Assembly: GCA_027924585.1 (NCBI GenBank) | Contig: BSBM01000059.1 | Coordinates: 3,100,001 to 3,164,000 of the forward strand | Direction of reading: 5' to 3' | Origin: Larix kaempferi | Lineage: Eukaryota > Streptophyta > Pinopsida > Pinales > Pinaceae | Length of the DNA: 64,000 nt | In this document: one piece after another, positions 44,204-57,052 of the stretch | How the letters are laid out: every line of letters begins with the position of its first letter | Numbering within the stretch: position 1 is the first letter of the stretch | Program-made: the position numbers and the translations under genes | The notes under the pieces: generated by a model | Databases searched by the model: none | Told to the model about the DNA's origin: nothing | What the model saw: the letters and a program-made list of their open reading frames with translations, nothing else

Positions 44204-44812
44204 TACTTGTCTTTTTCTAGTTTTTCAGTACTTTGCATTTTGCAAACTACAGTACCTATTGACTCTTTAATATTTCTTATAGTCAATTTTGAAGACATCA
44301 TATGGCAATTTAAGTTTGATGTTTGAACATTGAAGTTCATTGCTTTGTGAAATTGAATTGTTTCATTTCATGGTTGAACACTTGAACTTGATCATTTTAT
44401 GTTCTTTGTTATAGTTTGGTAACTTGGTTACAAGAATTATGAGTTTGATGATTGATGATTGATCATTTGATTAGTCATGCCAAAATTACAAATGTTATAT
44501 ATTGAAAATGGTTGATGCTATGGTTGATGATTTGATGATTTGATCATGATGACAATGTTATAAACTATAGGTTATAACTTATAACTACTAGATGATTGAT
44601 GTTATATAGTTTAATCCATGTTTTTATGTTTTTTGTAACTAATTCAACATTCTGCATGGTTTTGTTCATATATATGCATCAAAATATATAAATATATATA
44701 TTATATGAAAAACACTCCCGAAACGCTCCCAAAATATATATATCAAAATTTCGTTTTTCGCTTCACTCCCGCTCCTCGCTTCCCGCTCTCGCTCCACGCT
44801 CCCGACGGCGTA
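44204..44812 (+). other. hAT-2 3' non-coding region and subterminal repeats
   Basis: AT-rich DNA with TTGATGATTGATGATTGATC repeats at 44450-44470 and 44525-44550 and TATATA runs, then a CGCTCC/CGCTTCC cluster at 44713-44805. The cluster resembles 16790-17060 at the 5' side of hAT-1 and probably marks the 3' end of the element. Confidence 0.45.
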
Positions 44813-44839
44813 GCTTCAGCCATAAGAAGAGCTGTTAAA

Positions 44840-46440
44840 TGGGAATGGTACACTAGAGATAAACTTTAGACCATCAGTTCCGGATAATGTACACCATTGG
44901 CAGGTCTTTCAGAGTGATGAACAGATCTTGAGATTCATCCACAATGTGGAGGTATTTTCAGATTTTCAGGTCAGCTTCCAAGAGGAAGGAAAAGGGTATC
45001 AGGAAAAAGATGATCAGTTCAATCCTATCCCTAGGGACTTTGTGGCATTAGAGCATGGTTTTGATCAGCAGGACAGACATAAGAATAAAAAGGAAACGAT
45101 CAAACCTGGGGAATATATAGAAATAAACATCGGAACAGATAAAGATCTAAAATTAATAAAAATTGGAAAAGGAACTTCAGAAAAATAACGGAATGAGTTA
45201 ATTAACTTGGTAAGGGAGTATAGGGATGTTTTTGCATTCACATATGATGAACTCTAGGCCTATCGGGATGATGTATTCCAGCATACCATCCAATTAAAGC
45301 AAGAATTCAAAGAAGTTAAGCCATTCCAGCAAAAACTTGGACAAATAAATCCAAAGATGGCACCAATAAGTCAAAAAAGAATTAGAAAAGATGTTGGAAG
45401 CAAGAATCATCCAGGCAACAAGACATTCTATTTGGTGCTCAAATTTAGTGGTACTTAGAAAAAAGAACAATTCAATCAGGATCTGCATTGATTTCAGAAA
45501 TCTAAATACATCCTGCATAAAAGATAACTACCCATTGCCAAACATGGAAACTCTTCTCCAGAGAGTAACAAGTTTGGGCATAATGTCCATGTTGGACGGA
45601 TTCTCCGGATATAACCAAGTGAAAATTAATAAGGAGGATCGACATAAGACTACCTTCACAACTCCATGGGGTACTTTTGAATACATCAAAATGCCTTTCG
45701 GCTTAACGAATGCAGTAGCTACTTTTCAACGTGCTATGGATTACGCTTTACAAGAGCTAGTTGAGAAAATAATTGAAATATATCGGTATGACTTGCCTGT
45801 CTTTTCCAGGGAAAGGACGGATCATGTCAAACACTTAAAACAAGTTTTGAGAAGTGTCGAAAATTGGGCATATCACTCAACCCAGCTAAATCAGTACTTG
45901 GTATTGATGAAGGCAAACTGTTAGGCCACATAATAACTAAAGATGGAGTTAAAGTGGACCCTGAAGGAGTAGGGGCCATAAATAAAGTACCTCTGCCTTA
46001 AGATTTAAAAGCCCTCCAGTGATTTAACGGTCGGGTTAACTTCATAAGGAGGTTTATCCCGAACTTAGCAAAATTAATGAAACCATTACAGAAACTTTTA
46101 ACGAAAGATGCTAAGTTCGTATGGACGGATGAAGGTAGAAATGCATTTAAGTGCATCAAGGACAACATAGCAAAAGCACCGGTTTTGGTTAGCCCTGATT
46201 ATTCAAAAGATTTCCAGATTTTCTCATTTGCATCAGAGGACACGATTGCAGGGGTGTTGCTACAAAAGAACAATGTAGGTTTCGAGCAACCCATCGCATT
46301 TATGAGTAGAGCATTACAAAACTCTGAGTTAAAATATACCCTAATGGAAAAGCAAGCCTATGCACTAGTAAAATCCCTTAAACATTTCAGAACGTATGTC
46401 GGCTATTCTAAGATAATTGGTTATGTGCCACATGCACCCT
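44840..46440 (+). pseudogene. Ty3/gypsy RT and RNase H relic
   Basis: In sequence: a pre-RT segment (ELINLVREYRDVFAFTYDEL, with TAA and TAG breaks), then RT from about 45385 (ATRHSIWCSNLVVLRKKN, RICIDFRNLNTSCIKDNYPL, MSMLDGFSGYNQVKI, YIKMPFGLTNAVATFQRAMD). The active-site block has decayed to YRYDL from the Y-x-D-D form. A frameshift near 45890 leads to a connection domain with TAA and TGA, then RNase H (QPIAFMSRALQNSELKYTLM). This order matches plant Ty3/gypsy pol. Similarity stops abruptly at about 46440. The first two catalytic regions of RT survive, but it is not functional. Confidence 0.88.
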
Positions 46441-46870
46441 CTCGTTGTCTTGGTGTGATCTTTGTGCTTGGTTATCTCTATATGGTGGTTTTATGGTATC
46501 TTACTCTAGCGCAGCTATAGCTCAGCTCTAGTGTGCTTGCTAACTCTTTGTCAAGGGTTTTCTCATTCTTAAAGCAGGTTTAAGGTTTGTTGATAGTTCC
46601 ATTCAATCCTTCCTATCCTTTTTTATCTCAACAGCTTAGCCACTGTTACTTTTTCAAAAATAAGTCTTATACCAGCAGCTAGATAAAGCAATTGATTTTG
46701 TCAGTGGAGATCAGTACACAAACTTCTACATATTAACCTGGAAAGCCTGGCCAAAAAATATTTTAATTTAAATAACTGCAACACAAATGCACTAACTGTA
46801 TCATATGAAATAAAAGAATCTATCAGTGTACCATAACTTAGAACAATATTGCTGGAAAGAAAAAACTTGC
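46441..46870. other. Unassigned; possible intron on the minus strand
   Basis: No repeat or coding signal found. The right end, at 46870, reads GCAAGTTT on the minus strand and acts as a donor for the NUP188-like exon, so at least this edge would be intronic. The join to gypsy DNA at 46440 is sharp. Confidence 0.3.
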
Positions 46871-47894
46871 CTCAAAGTCTTGAAAAGCCTCGCTTTGAAG
46901 CATTTCTAAAATAATATTAGGTGTTCCACTATCATAAGCTTGGCGAATGTAAATTAAATGATCAATCTCCTGAAAAATAAAATATTAATTATATCCTCAG
47001 GCTCTGCAAGAGGTACAATTATGGGAAGAGAATGTACAACAAGCAAAAATGGCCATGAGTATCATGCTACCTACCAATATGGTAGTTTCATTTTCTGGTG
47101 TTGGGAGCATGCAGACAAGACAAATAAAAATAGCCCATGTAAATATTAGAAGACCAGATTCAGGAGCCTCCAACGAATAAAGAACCAATATTGAATTGTC
47201 AATTTCTTGCAAGTCTTCCAACAAAAATGCATGAGAGCCCTGGCTGTTAGAATATGCCAATCAAACATCACTTAGATATTCTCAACAACTGGTTCTTTGC
47301 TAATACACAACTAATAAGAGGCACTGCGCTAAGAAAACTAACCTGTTGATCAAAATTAACAGAACAGAAAGCTTTAAAGATGAACATTGAAAACCGAGTA
47401 GTTTCTCCGATCTCGACAAAAACTCTCAGTGCACACAATAAATACACAAACCAATAATATAAAGGATTCATCTCAATCCACCTGAAAGAATCATTATGAT
47501 AGACCATATAAAGAAGGCTTTCAAGATCCAAAGCTTCAATAAGAACCAGAATAGCCTGATATCTGACATGCTGTGCATACTTTTGAGCTTCTTGTGTCAC
47601 AGCAAGTTTTTCTATGTTGCTACAACCAGATATTATGTCCTGTACATAGCATTGAATATATTAGGACTTAAAATATAACAAATAAGAAAGCATGACTCTG
47701 AAAGTAACTTGCAATGATACTTTACCTTGAAAACATCAAGTAAACTTTTCCATATATCAGCTGTGCAAACAAGAATTGGTTGATAGTAGAGAAGGAATAA
47801 AATGTCCATAATCAAGCTCTCTTCAATCAAAGTCTCCTCAGCCCACATGTCTGCATATCGAAGATCCCGAAGCCAAGAACATTATATCTCTTTC
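46871..47894 (-). pseudogene. NUP188-like nucleoporin gene fragment, four exons
   Basis: Minus-strand exons can be joined in phase. About 47894-47726 encodes LRDLRYADMWAEETLIEESL and DILFLLYYQP. 47639-47482 encodes DIISGCSNIEKLAVTQEAQK and YQAILVLIEALDLESLL. 47243-47075 encodes SQGSHAFLLEDLQEIDNSIL and WAIFICLVCMLPTPENETTI. 46969-46871 encodes EIDHLIYIRQAYDSGTPNII. Acceptors end in ACAG, ACAG and TCAG. The first two introns start GTAAAG and GTGGAT, the third GTAGGT, and the last donor is GC (GAG|GCAAGT). These blocks match my memory of plant NUP188, a scaffold of the inner ring of the nuclear pore. The first exon is broken: TAA precedes CSWLRD, while the ERD block lies in another frame. It is a fragment; further exons were not found. 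Confidence 0.65.
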
Positions 47895-49239
47895 TATAGC
47901 AGAAAATTACTCAGTCCATAAATTTTCCCCAAGATATTTCCCATTCTTACAATAAAGGCTTATTACTAAAATTATGTTTCTTCAAACAATAAATTCCTAG
48001 AAAATAATCTCGTTCAAAAATAAAGCAAAACAAGTAATTGCACCACATATTTTCAGAAAAATCTAGAAGCCATCAGCACTACAATATCAATTCCAAGAGA
48101 TAACATAACACACTAGCCTAAAGTACTTATTACTATTGCAGTTAACAAGGACAGTAAAATTACAAAGATCTAAGAAAAGTTCTATGAATTGCAAAATATG
48201 AGAAAGCAAAAGGAATTTTACAAATGTGATTTGGAAATCCTAAATATAAAGGTAGTCTAATTAACTATTTTGCAATCTGTTGCATCCTGCATCACAGATA
48301 TACACGTTAGGCCATATAGCCAGAACCAATATGCACCAAGATGCCCACTTGAGCAACACAAACTTCCACAACATATTTGAGTGGACCCAGCCCAAAAGCA
48401 GTCAGCAAAGTGAAATGCCTGCATTAAGAAATTTTGAACCAGTGATCTCAGGAGCGCTAATTCCAAAGAAACCCTCAGAATGAAATATCCCTGGAGCATT
48501 GTCTATATAATCTATATTTTAATAAATTTTAATGGATATATATTAAAAAAAAACATAATGGGCAACCAAAGGGTTCAGACCAGCCTTCTTCATTTGTTGG
48601 TAAAGCAAAGCACCGCAATTATCTTAAAAGTATGGCCATCCCATTGACGAATGCAAAACTCTTCACACTAAGGAAAAGTCAAAGGCTGTCCTCACAGAAC
48701 AACCTGAACTAGAACATGCATTGATTACGATTGATTATCCAATTGCTACAAATCCACAACTTATCCTGATGACCAGAGACTATTCCGCATTACTGAAGAA
48801 AGCATTTTTGCCCAAAAAATACCAGATGAAAGATCACTCGCTTTCTCTTATCATTGATAATGCCAGTTCAAAAAAATCAGAATCTCCGAAGCTACTTTCA
48901 TATCTACATCTTCCTACTACCTATTACTTGGGTTGGGTCAAAGATGTTTCGATTACATGTTGGCAACAAGGCAATGTGCAGTGACTCTTGCCATTTGACC
49001 CTTGAAGCCTTAAGGATACAGTTCATTGTGATGCCACTCCACTTGAATGTTTTGAGTTAACGCTTGGGCATCATGACTAGTATGATAGCCATACCACACA
49101 TGATGGGTGGAACAACACCTACAGAGTTAAGAAGGATAGTAAAGTATACAAACTGACATCTTCTTCTTCCTCCTCTTCTTCTTCACCTAGCTCTCCTTTT
49201 GGACCTCAATTAATGAAACAAGTTAATATGAATATGTAC
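47895..49239. other. Unassigned, possibly NUP188-like introns and flanking DNA
   Basis: I find no repeat family or clear exon. Frames at 48257-48499 (-), 48280-48483 (+) and 48721-48984 (+) have no recognisable motifs. A minus-strand stretch near 48550-48620 (ALLYQQMKKAGLNPL) is faintly PPR-like but only about 20 residues long. A CTTCTTCTTCCTCCTC run lies at 49160-49185. Confidence 0.3.
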
Positions 49240-49510
49240 TTTGTACTTATTTAGTCTTTCCAGCAAAAGTGGAAGACAACATGAAATTCCCTACTTCAGA
49301 GAGTCGAGGTATTACTGTTGCTTATTCAGATGTTTTGACGAACCTTCAGGATTAACTCCTCGTAAAACCATCCAACACAACATTGATTGGGTACAAGGTT
49401 CTTCACCACCTAATCTTTTGCATAGCATTCCACACAACTTGTGAGTACCAATGTGGAGAAGTAGTGGCAAAAACTTCTTGAAGGATCTTGTGATCTAGGG
49501 AATCATCAAC
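49240..49510 (+). pseudogene. Possible gypsy protease-RT linker relic
   Basis: The frame reads TIQHNIDWVQGSSPPNLLHS, which resembles the pre-RT block of chromovirus-type gypsy elements (H-x-I-D-x-x-x-G-x-x-P-P-N). The following degenerate stretch could be the RT start. It is short and heavily decayed, and no RT core follows; LINE sequence takes over by about 49650. Confidence 0.3.
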
Positions 49511-49639
49511 TGCAGTTTGTTCCTGCACCTACTAGTTTCCGGGAACATACTTCATTGCCAATTCTTAATGTTTCTCATATCGTTGAGAATCATGCGTCCA
49601 ACTTTTTCGACTCCACTACATGGTGAGCCCATGGTATTG

Positions 49640-50986
49640 GAAAATCATCTAGAATTTATATCCACATCTCATCTCAAGTCCTTGTGTGGGATCTACATTG
49701 ATGAGGTGAAGTCCTTCCTCATGAAAATCCAGGGTGGGAATGGTTTCCTTCTACACCTAGTTTTGATATCTAGCATACATTTTTCTAATGATATGGTCTT
49801 CTCGGCCTCATCTCGGAGGGTCTACAGAGACAACTTGATGCTTTGGCCCTCCTCCATGACCTTCGACAATTGAGTGTCAACTTGGATAAAACCAAAGTTA
49901 TGATCTCCAACGGGTCAAAGAAGGTACTCTCAGATTATCATTTATTTTTCAAAAGGATGGAGATTGAGATAAACAGTCCCTATGCTTAAATGGAGGTGCA
50001 ATTCTCAAGGCCTCATTTCAATCTCAGGCATGCTCTTCTCAAGAGACAATATTTTCGACACCATTTTGAAGACATACCAACAAGCGACTGGATTCTTAGA
50101 CATTCTCGAGAGACAATATTTTCAACACCATTTTGAAGACATACCAACCAATATGTCTCTCATGGACACCCTTATCCGTCCCATAATTCTTTATGCTTCA
50201 GAGTTTTAGGGACCTTGTTTGCTAGAGTTTGATTAGGCCTTAGTCAAGAGAGTGCAGACATTTCTACTTTGATGCATCATCAAATGCAAATAGACAATGC
50301 CTCAACCCATTATTCTTGTGGAGTTTGGTACATGACACCTCCAAATTGATACTATGTTCAACCTTATCTCACTTTTGCATCGCATTTGGAGTTTTGTTGA
50401 CTTGGTGAAGGGACGAGACCAGTATCCATACTTGACCTACTATTCATCAGAGTCCATTTCTTTAGCAAGCCCTTAGGATAGTACTCAATGTTTGTTTGTG
50501 GTGGTTTCAAATCTTTTGAAGTTTGTGGGTATTTTGATGGACCAACTTCCTTTGTTCAGTTACTCCCTAGATGAACCTAGCCACCTCTTACCTCTTAGGT
50601 AGGAGTTGAACAAGGTCGTTTGAAATGACATTTACAAGCAGTTTACACAACTCACTTGGACAAACCCACAAAGCAAGTTACGTCCAAAGATGACTTTCTA
50701 TATTGAGAAATTCATGGAGTTGGGGGACGAACTCTTTGTCCAACCTTCGTACACACTTTGTTATTAGGTGCACGCTCTTCCTAGTATGTTAGGCCAGTTG
50801 CGAGTGGGTTCACATTGACTTCAAGCGGAGGAAAATCACTAGATCGACCAATGTCGACTATGACATCCTCGGGAGATCGAGACAGAGGAGCACATCATCT
50901 TCTACTAGCCCATCTGCTATGAGATCTAAGGGCAGTCCCACTGCTTATTCAAGGATCCACATACCCTCTCAAGTTTCTTCAGGTAC
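49640..50986 (+). pseudogene. LINE reverse transcriptase C-terminal relic, left part
   Basis: Recognisable in shifting frames: GIYIDEVKSFLMKIQGGNGF, then FSNDMVFSASS where LINEs have the F-A-D-D catalytic block (first Asp lost), then VNLDKTKVMISNGSKKV, MSLMDTLIRPIILYASEF, and a C-terminal segment (TLIRPIILY to HIIFYSPICYEI). Many stops and frameshifts occur; some TAG stops coincide with those in the second LINE copy at 63 kb. B3 interrupts it at 50986. No poly(A) tail or target duplication was identified. Confidence 0.75.
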
Positions 50987-53900
50987 TGTTATCACATATA
51001 TAGTAGCCAGGCTACCATACACTATTTTTCTGATTCCAGTACACTTTTCAGCCAATTCCCATACATTGAGATGCTAAGATGAGCATCTATTATGGATCAT
51101 GATTATTATATGGATAGCAGTTTTGTTCCCCGTGCCATGACTGAGTTTCAGGACACTCAAAGAGATGACCGATGTAGCCATTTAGCCATTTGTACATAGC
51201 AGTCAGTATTTCCCAAAGTTACAGCAGCAGCTTCAGACGACAGATGTTGGTTCAGATTATGTGCATTCAGGTATATGACTCAACAGGTATATTCTCGTGT
51301 TATGGTTATATTGCTTTTATATTGATTTTTGTAGCATGTCTTAGCATTTAGTATCATGATCTGGCGATCATATAGATATGTGGACCTGGTTGTATCTTTA
51401 TATATATTATATTGTCCCCACTCAGACTTAGAAGTTCATTACCCATACTCATTGGTTTTACCCTCCCTAGGGAGAATAGAGGTGATCATTCCCACCATAC
51501 TGTGGCCTGCTAGTGTTGGTCTCATTATTCACTGTCTTCACCCATCCATTACCTACCAGTTTGTTTATTACCCTGACTTACTACTTGACTAGTGGCATGG
51601 AGGACCTTCCCTCGCTTTAGCCTCTGTGTTGGATGAGCTTCCCTGTTTCTTGTGTCTCGGCTCTGAGTTGGTGACAGAACTTACCTTTGGTGAGTTGGAT
51701 TGTAGTCCTAAATCATTCAGGTCGATTGTATCGATGTTTGGCACTGATACGAAGTCCCCCTAGTCACTTAAGATGTGTTGGCTAAAACTAAAAGCTCATG
51801 TACTACTTATGGAAACTTATGTAAATTCGCCCAGGAAACTGTAAACTCTAGAATGTGTTTATCAACACATGTAAGTAAAGGGCAAGAGCAATGAAAAGCT
51901 ATAAATACTCATTGAAGAGTATAAGAAAGGTCCAAAAAAGCAATGGTTCTTAAACTCTACATCTAAACAATTGTTGACCTTATGTATATGTACAACCATG
52001 CCCTGGATGCAAGCTGCAATTAGTTGTGCTTCTTAGCACACCTGAGATCCGAAGGGTTATGTAGGCCAAAAAGGCCATAAAGTAGACATGGTGCCTAAGT
52101 TGAATAAGCACTCTTTGAACAACTTACCCATATGTGAGCCACTGCCATCCCCCGTGTTACTGCTTGTCCAACATATGTTAGAGTGAGTATTCCCTTTCCA
52201 TTTCCAACGTGTCACAATGTCAAGTCAGTAGTCATCCCTTAGCCTAGCCTTTTAATTTTTAGCCCTCACCCTTCACTAGCAAATTGATCACAACTGTGAA
52301 GTGAGTATGGTCTTAAAAGTCTAGTCTGAGTAATAATAATAATTAATGACTTTATATATTTGGTTTTAAATTGCCAGTAATGATTACTTCTTGTTATAAT
52401 TGTTACTTGAATGAATTGTAGAGCATGCATTAACCTTTGGCACTTGCAGCAATTTGATAATAGCCTAAGTTATATTATTGGTTATTTTGACTTGGTCAAA
52501 CCTAGTTTGACCAAAGTCAAGCACAAGACATGAGGTGGCAGACCTCAGATGATACAGAGATATGATATATGGTCTGGTACAGGTCACCAGGTGATTCTAT
52601 GCAGTGGTTTCAAGCTTATCATGATGATTTGTGCTTTTTAGCACTTTTACAGATTATTATTATTTGGTCTGTCAGGTATGTTGGATATTTATTATGATCA
52701 TGCAGAGATCTATATGGTGTATGAGTACACATCTTAGATGGATTTGTGCTCTTTGAGTCCAATGAGACAGTCTGTTTTCGGTTCCGGGTAGTTACAGTAA
52801 TTATTAGCCTCGGTAGACTATCCTAGTGCAGTTTTGGCCTGTCAGATGGCTTATCAGGGCAAAAGGTTGGACTTGACTGGTTCACCTAGGGCATTGTGCA
52901 TGGAGGGGGTGGTCCAGCCACTTGTTATTACCATATTACCCCCCTCCCAGAGAGCCTGGTGGGATCACCTTGAAAACCCGGGCACTCCAGGAGGCAGTTT
53001 GGGCAGTTTCACACTTCCCAAGGCAGATTAAAAATGGTAAAAATGGTTACTAAGGGATTCGATTTGGGCTACTGAGGCAAGGGATTGGCATGAGATGAAT
53101 TTTGATGATGAGTGGGATGTCTTCCACACCTTCTCCAGCAGTTTCAGCTTTCAGTGGGGCCTACACTCATCACTCCGGCATTTTTTGTGGATTTCTGGAG
53201 CCTCCTAAGGCTCACGACTTTTCCAGAGAGGTACGATTTGGTGCTTAGAGCATTATTTTATTGATATTGTGCCATGGGGATTGACCAAGGGTGTTAGAAA
53301 TTGCCCCTTAGACCCACCATGAGCTAGATCTTATATTTTATCATTGACATTTCATGGGATCCCCTCTCCTAGGGCGATTTGGTCCATTGATGTATTATTT
53401 TATCATTGATCCACGTATTTTTATGTTCAGCTCATCTCAACCATTGATTAGATCACTTTCATGTTTTAATCTTAGCCATCCATTCAAAAGGTGGTTAGGG
53501 TTTTGGTGTCTCTCCATCCTATTTAAAGGAGAGAGCTCCTCATTGTAGAGGGGACTTTTGGCTCTGGATTATTGGAATAGAAAAATACTATTGCATCTAC
53601 TTGTTGTGTTAAGGTGAATGTTTTTGGAGTTCGACTATTTGTTCTTCCTTTGCAATGGGTTATTGGAGATTATCTTGCTATCTTTTGTTCCATGTATTTT
53701 TCATCTACAGGTGGAGGTCGAATTGGTTCAAGGAGGACGCATTGGTAAGGGAAGACTCTCCCTGCTTCTTCTTTGGGTTTCTTCATCGGTAATAGGGAGT
53801 ATTATTGTATTAGTACCTTCTACTTCATGTTATCATTTGCTATTTGCTTGTATTTCCTCCATGATCATTCTGGTTGAATCGAATTCCTTGGTTTGACAGG

Positions 53901-55138
53901 TAGAGGAGGGTGCACGTGTGGACTAGGGCATCACTTCAAGGCAAGAAAAATCAACAATCTCTCATTTGTCTCTGCAGGAACGTTCCTCAACAACATGGCA
54001 ATGTCATCCATCACTCAGGCATGATCTCAAGGTAAATTTCGCATTCCATGATCTATCCATTTGTCTAAGTCATTAAAACCCTCATTTTTCCTTTTTTTAG
54101 ATCTACTTGGATCTAGCAGGCTTTTGGGTAAAATATTGAAAACCCGCCTCTATAGCCTCCACAGCAATTTGGATCTATAGTTTGGTGTGGATTGGCTTCC
54201 ATTTGACCCTTTTCCCAAGGCACATTAGCCTCCTTGAGGGAGGTCGCGCTCCTTGAGGGAAGCTATTGGGGCTAGTTCCAAGACGTGGGTAGGTGAGATC
54301 CTGCTTGATTTGCACTCCTCTCACTTGATAACCTACCCCTAGTACCTCACTTCTTTGATTTTTTCCTTGTGGGCCCCATTCCTCATTTTGAGGGTTGTGC
54401 CCCACTTGGGTCATTGGGTGATGTACTTTAAATCTCAGATCTACTGAGATCTAGCCATTGGATGCCCTTGATCTTCAAAACCCACCTTGCTTTGTACCTT
54501 GACAACCCCGATCTACATTTTGGTGGACATCCGACTCCATATGGCCCAAATTCCAAGACACTGATCTTCTCCAAGCCTTCACGACTTTCCTAGGTTGTCA
54601 AATTTCTCTATGGGTTGATATCTGTCTGGTTGCTTGCACACTTAGATACTGTCATATCCCTTCATCAAGCATAGCTAGAAATCCCTAACTGACAGATCTA
54701 CGTTTGGGACACTCTCCTTATTTTAAGGGTCATGTTTCCCAAGGCAGTTATTTTGACTATTTTGAACTAGCTTTGAATCCTGGAATCATACTTAATCCTA
54801 GAATCACTGTGTGTTATCTTTCCTTATCATATCACACCTTTCCTAAGCCTCCCCAGTGGTCATAACTCCTCAATTCTAGGGTTCCATACCTGTCACCCTG
54901 CGTACTTCATTTGATTGTTTTGATCTGGTGATTGGGTTGATCTCTCCTATCGGGAGTAGATCTGGGTCTCCCCCTTGCTATCTTGGATTTGATAGCTAAA
55001 GCGAAGAGTGCCTTGGTGGGCGTGATAACCATCCTTTTGGGAACTAGGGCTCTCTTGGTTCACCACTTTAGTTGCCTGTCCCCTCTACCATCCACCTTGG
55101 ATCGATCTGTAGGGGCAACTACAAGATTGGTGATAACA
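50987..55138 (+). mobile_element. Unit B3: 4.15 kb giant solo-LTR-like insertion
   Basis: Starts TGTTATCACATATATAGTAG and ends GGTGATAACA, with a perfect GGTAC duplication (50982-50986 and 55139-55143). It aligns with B1 and B2 over most of its length but is clearly more diverged and about 0.4 kb shorter. The near-terminal palindrome GTAGCC-A-GGCTAC (51003-51015) and the CTATTTAAAG TATA box (53519-53528) are kept. It has no coding domain. It was inserted into LINE DNA. Confidence 0.82.
53519..53528 (+). promoter_or_regulatory. TATA-like box of unit B3
   Basis: CTATTTAAAG followed by GAGAGAGCTCCTCATTGTA, the same block as in B1 and B2 despite the divergence of this copy. Confidence 0.5.
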
Positions 55139-55360
55139 GGTACCTTAACCAAAGATGCCTAGCCATACACATGCAAATGAACCTCAGGCTTTGTTCCCAT
55201 ATTCTTTGGCCTCCTGCTAGACAAACATCCACCAAAAGGATCACTTCCTTTTCCACAGTGCTCCCATCTGTTAGGGGCACCAAGCGACACACTGATAGCA
55301 TCCTTGCGTTCAACTCCAGATCAATGAAGATCCCCGGTACCAACCCTACTTCCTAGAGAT
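55139..55360 (+). pseudogene. LINE relic, right part after B3
   Basis: Resumes the frame left at 50986. RYLNQRCLAIHMQMNLRLCS and RQTSTKRITSFSTVLPS fit a continuation of the LINE's C-terminal region. The 3' end is not defined and could extend to about 55700. Confidence 0.45.
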
Positions 55361-56550
55361 CTATGCAACATTGCCAATCTAAATCCTGTACTAGTAGCTA
55401 GATGAGATCACCCAAACTCCAATGGCAAGTAACCTCTTCCATGCAACAACACAGCGCATTGTCTGGATACTACTAGCCTCCTATCTTGAGTTTTCTCCAT
55501 TTGGCATAGAATGTTAGGAGACATTAATCTAGATGCCTTTGTTCTACTTGCATCATCATTTGTATTTTGGATACAAGATCCATTCCCATTATACATTTTT
55601 CTCTCATAGAGGCTTTCCTCTCTCAGAGTTTGATTTCTCAAGATTTAGCTTAGATCCATACTTGACATTCTATATCATGATTTTATAAGAGTTCTCTTGA
55701 CACTCCAACATTGTACCTAGCAATCCCATTGACCAACTTTAGTGGTCATTTGTTGGACATTAATAAACTCATCTTAGTGTATCTTATTATCTACTTTCAA
55801 TGAACCCTTCTCCTTGTATCCATTCAGAGTTTCTCTCACAATCCTCTACTTCTTCAATAGTTTGTCAAATGGCTTCATGGGAACTTCTAAACTAAGTAGG
55901 AAGGACTCCCTATGCCTCATTTTTTCACATTTCCTCATCCTACTGCACACAAGGATTTACTAGACTCTTGCTCTCACATGCATTTGCTATGAAGCAAAAT
56001 GAGCTCAATCGTTTTGAGTACAACATTAGAGCTCATGTATTTCATCTTCATCATGTTCCTGCTACATTAATGTTTCTATCAAGACTCTCAACAAGCTTCC
56101 ACTGACTATTTTCTTCAACAAAGAGGATATCCAACAACTTTCTTCCATAAACCTCTTACCTTCAACAAAGCACTCCATTTTTAGCAAGGACATGGATTCA
56201 TACAAAGATCCCAACTACACAATGACAGAATATTATTTTTTGCTTCATTGGAAGGTGTGTGCCAAGTACCCCAAGTACAATACAAATTGGGGATGATTTA
56301 AGGGAGGAAATTATTAGACATGATCACATGGACTGTTATATTTTATTTTATACTATTGTGTATTGTAAATATTTCTATTTACATTTCCCTAGAAGTCTCA
56401 TTCATCCTGAACTTTCTTTGTACATGTTTCTTTTGTTATAAGTCACCTTCCTCTAGAGGCTTCCTTCATTATAATATATTGGAGGCATGGTCAAACTTGA
56501 TCACTCTTCCACACTTTTGTACTCTCTATATGGTGGAATTGTTGAATTTT
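55361..56550. other. Unassigned stretch between the LINE and Copia-3
   Basis: No coding similarity seen. A GATTTAAGGGAGGAAA word at 56295-56310 looks like a polypurine tract in front of an LTR, and the AT-rich DNA after it (56310-56550) could be the start of an LTR interrupted by Copia-3 at 56550. The frames 55408-55641 (-) and 56320-56703 (+) appear to be chance. Confidence 0.3.
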
Positions 56551-56968
56551 TGTTTGAATAACAGGTACACCCACAAAGACCGAACACCAAGGACACTGCT
56601 CACACACAAAGATCATAGATCAGTACACCAGATGTTTGACCTGGTTAAAACCCCCTTGAGGGAAACAGTCCACGGCCCCGGCCAAATAGCTTCTACGGAG
56701 TAATTTATTATGCAAAAGAAAAATATCACATGAGCTTCTCTCAACAATGGATCATTCGGTAAGTGACCCTCCATGCTCTTTAAATAGAGATCATGGACCA
56801 ATCCGGTGTTAAGCCACGGATCAAGTGTCGATAAGATCGAGAGAAGTTGAACTGTCGGATCACTTTATATCGTGACCGTCGGATTACATATATACAAATG
56901 CCTACCTAACAAATATATTAGACCAAGTTGAACTTTACTAACTCCTAAGTGTCAAAAATATCCTAACA
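56551..56968 (-). repeat. Copia-3 3' LTR
   Basis: Plus-strand edges are TGTTTGAATAAC and ATATCCTAACA. Same length as 62202-62619. On the minus strand it starts TGTTAGGATA and holds a TATA-like ATTTAAAGAGC near 56773-56783. Confidence 0.95.
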
Positions 56969-56981
56969 TCCCCCCTTAAGA
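56969..56981 (-). other. Copia-3 polypurine tract
   Basis: The minus strand reads TCTTAAGGGGGGA directly before the 3' LTR. Confidence 0.85.
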
Positions 56982-57052
56982 ACAACTTGCGGTAGGATTG
57001 AAGGATTTACAAAGGTGACACAAAACTAGGAGAAGGAAGGAGGCATTAAAGC

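Noticed and set aside
46997-47260. Treating the minus-strand frame starting MAYSNSQG as a stand-alone small membrane protein
   Set aside because: Its core is the third NUP188-like exon; the ends are intron read-through.
48550-48620. PPR-like motif
   Set aside because: Only about 20 residues of weak similarity, no neighbouring repeat.
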